Positions 62,355-64,000 of a stretch of 64,000 bases of DNA are shown in pieces (within the stretch, counting starts at the first letter, position 1; every line of letters starts with the position of its first letter). The stretch spans positions 558,001 through 622,000 of the forward strand of contig JAIXMN010000002.1 of assembly GCA_025716815.1 (NCBI GenBank), written 5' to 3'. A program made the position numbers and the translations under genes. This stretch comes from Dichotomocladium elegans (Eukaryota; Mucoromycota; Mucoromycetes; Mucorales; Lichtheimiaceae). The notes below the pieces were generated by a model, which had not been told where the DNA came from, ran no database searches, and saw nothing but the letters and a program-made list of their open reading frames with translations.

Positions 62355-64000
62355 TTACTCTGATAATTGTAATTTGATGCGATGCCGATCGGCCATGCCC
62401 TCAATGAATTGTTTTCGAGCGAGATAGGGCCGTCTGTAGGTATCCATGACCACACGACAAGCCTGATGGGCGGATATCGCCGTATTTCTCACCATCGTGC
62501 CCAGCACATGTCGACTCACAATCATACCATCCACAAGTGGCCCAAAAACCTAACAGGATCCACATGTTTAAGTTCGTTTCGCCCTCCCTCCCGCATAACA
62601 AACGTATGCCACTCGATAGAATCTTCATACCAGTGCGTTTTCGTAAAGCCGCTCGCATGACGCGAGAGAGATTGCATTGTTGCTGATCAGTGGTATATGT
62701 ATCCGAATCCAGTAGAGGCCACTAGCACTATTCTTGAGAGGATGGACAAAAATATAGACCATGGACAGTTCGCTTGCGGACCCGGACTGCTTAATTTCTT
62801 TAGCTAGCGCCGTGTAATTATCCAGATCTTCGATCCAAACAATACACACGTGGTCATCGGACGATACTATCCGATGTATTTCGGATATAGAGCATCCATC
62901 TTCCCAGGTCCCGTTGCTGCTAGATGGACGTTGGAGTAGATAGGGCACATTGACCAGGAATTCCACGTTGCGGTCTGCATAATAGGGCGCGGTCTTACAA
63001 ACCGTGGGATCGAGCTTGCCTTTGTATCCAACATGTCCATCAAGATTTACCTGAGCGGATGTATCAGGTATCCCCTTGTAAATCCCAAGCGAGATATGTC
63101 TCCACTTACTGTCCAGCCCATACAGTTCAAAAACTGGAGAAATTGTTCGCTTATCAAAGGCGGTGTCTCCACTAGCTCATCCCATGTCGCGTGTCCGGAA
63201 TGCGCATAATAAGCCGATACAGATATGCAGTCGCGGCTATATGGCCGAATCAATCAATACACATACGAATCCAGTCTTATCTGAAGCTCTTACTCGTTCA
63301 GCATATCCAGCATCTCAATCTCAGCGATGAGCGTATCGGTGATTTTCAGGGGAGTGATTCTATCACGGTGATTCGGTTGAAAGAGACCGACCTCTGCCAG
63401 CAGTAGGCGGAATCCCCGTGACCTTCATACAATATCCCATCAGCGCATGGATGCATGGATGGAAATATCCGTTCCGCAACGCAATACTCACAAATCCGGA
63501 TTAAATTTCGACTCTGCAGGTTTAGCATCGTATTGTCCAGCTGGATCTCGGCATACTTCCTTCGCCTCTCGCATTTCCATTCGCTGTTCATGTTCGATTG
63601 TCGATTTAATCAGCTCCCATTCACTCCAGCTCTTTGAATTCTCCTCAACAAGATGTTCCATGCTCGGAAGAGCATCTGAATTGATTGGAGCAGCCGTGGG
63701 TGCCTCGGAGAACTGGAGTGGTCCGCCCCAGGTCACAGAGTAGTCATGTCCCTGTGATAGTGTAGGTTCGACTTCATCCATGGGCGTCGGTGGCAGCGAG
63801 ACCGTCTCTGGATCCTTGTAGCGCGACTCGATAGACCATACGTAACGACCTGTGGTCTCACGAATGATTGCTTTGATGGCCGGCACGTGTTTTTCGGGCG
63901 TCGCGCCATTGTTGTTTTCATCATAGACCGAGATAATTCTGCGCTTGTCCACCAAGAAATAGCGGATCCCATCTCTGCTCTCCCAGCACTCTCGGCTATC
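62355..64000 (-). CDS. Rap/Ran-GAP domain protein (RalGAP-alpha/tuberin family), 3' part
   Basis: Incomplete: the coding frame is open at the right window edge. Exons seen (5' to 3'): beyond 64000 to 63492, 63359-63294, 63236-63110, 63050-62631, 62549-62355. The upstream part has WESRDGIRYFLVDKRR; the catalytic Rap_GAP region has RDCISVSAYYAHSG, FLQFLNCMGWTV, DGHVGYKGKLD, PYYADRNVEFLVNVPYLL, VCIVWIEDLDNY and MVYIFVHPLKN, then GPLVDGMIVSRHVLGTMVRNTA at the end. This layout and the C-terminal GPL-DG-VVSRR-like segment match RalGAP-alpha and TSC2. The usual Gly-Asn-Asp of the catalytic asparagine thumb is replaced by Ser-Asp-Asp before HVCIVW. It may regulate Ral/Rheb-like GTPases, or be catalytically weak. 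Confidence 0.85.

Overview
This window is a piece of a filamentous fungal nuclear genome, most likely an early-diverging fungus of the Mucoromycota. The basis is gene structure (many short introns of about 45-100 bp, several genes with 6-11 exons) and gene content: a fused five-domain AROM protein, a division-1 chitin synthase, an APSES regulator, a Crz1-like zinc-finger factor, a ceruloplasmin/hephaestin-type copper protein and a cytoplasmic dynein light intermediate chain. The phylum is inferred from gene style, not from a marker gene.

Positions 1-17.4 kb are gene dense: chitin synthase, an SH3-RasGEF, the splicing factor Prp17/Cdc40, three small unrecognised genes, a low-complexity protein with repeated S-K-Y-A units, a Golgi-type glycosyltransferase fused to a LamG-like domain, and RNA polymerase II subunit Rpb4. 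Every multi-exon model listed as a complete CDS was joined by hand so that reading phase closes at each junction and total length is a multiple of three. Three introns use GC-AG borders: two in chitin synthase and one in RPB4.

Positions 17.8-25.4 kb are a repeat island: a decayed PIF/Harbinger element (Myb-like helper plus DDE transposase, both with stops or shifts), one end of a pogo/Tigger element with its C-terminal transposase exons, and a 189-bp satellite in 14 head-to-tail copies plus a diverged fifteenth.

Positions 26-45.1 kb return to housekeeping genes: the mitochondrial permuted GTPase Gep3, AROM (reverse strand), the copper-oxidase-like protein, sulfide:quinone oxidoreductase, mitochondrial DnaJ (Mdj1), the dynein light intermediate chain (reverse strand), and an Arb2/FAM172 protein divergent from it. 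From 45.16 to 49.70 kb lies an apparently unclassified 4.5-kb element bounded by imperfect inverted repeats of about 140 bp.

Positions 51.9-64 kb hold regulators and enzymes: an APSES factor, the Crz1-like factor, the ribosome-biogenesis kinase Rio1, a polytopic family-2 glycosyltransferase, and the 3' part of a Rap/RalGAP-domain gene that runs off the window. Shared themes are cell-wall and polysaccharide synthesis (two GT2-fold enzymes, one Golgi GT), small-GTPase signalling (RasGEF, RalGAP), mitochondrial function (Gep3, SQOR, Mdj1) and RNA processing (Prp17, Rpb4, Rio1). No operon logic applies. Several gene pairs are divergent over short shared upstream regions. I found no tRNA, rRNA or CRISPR feature.
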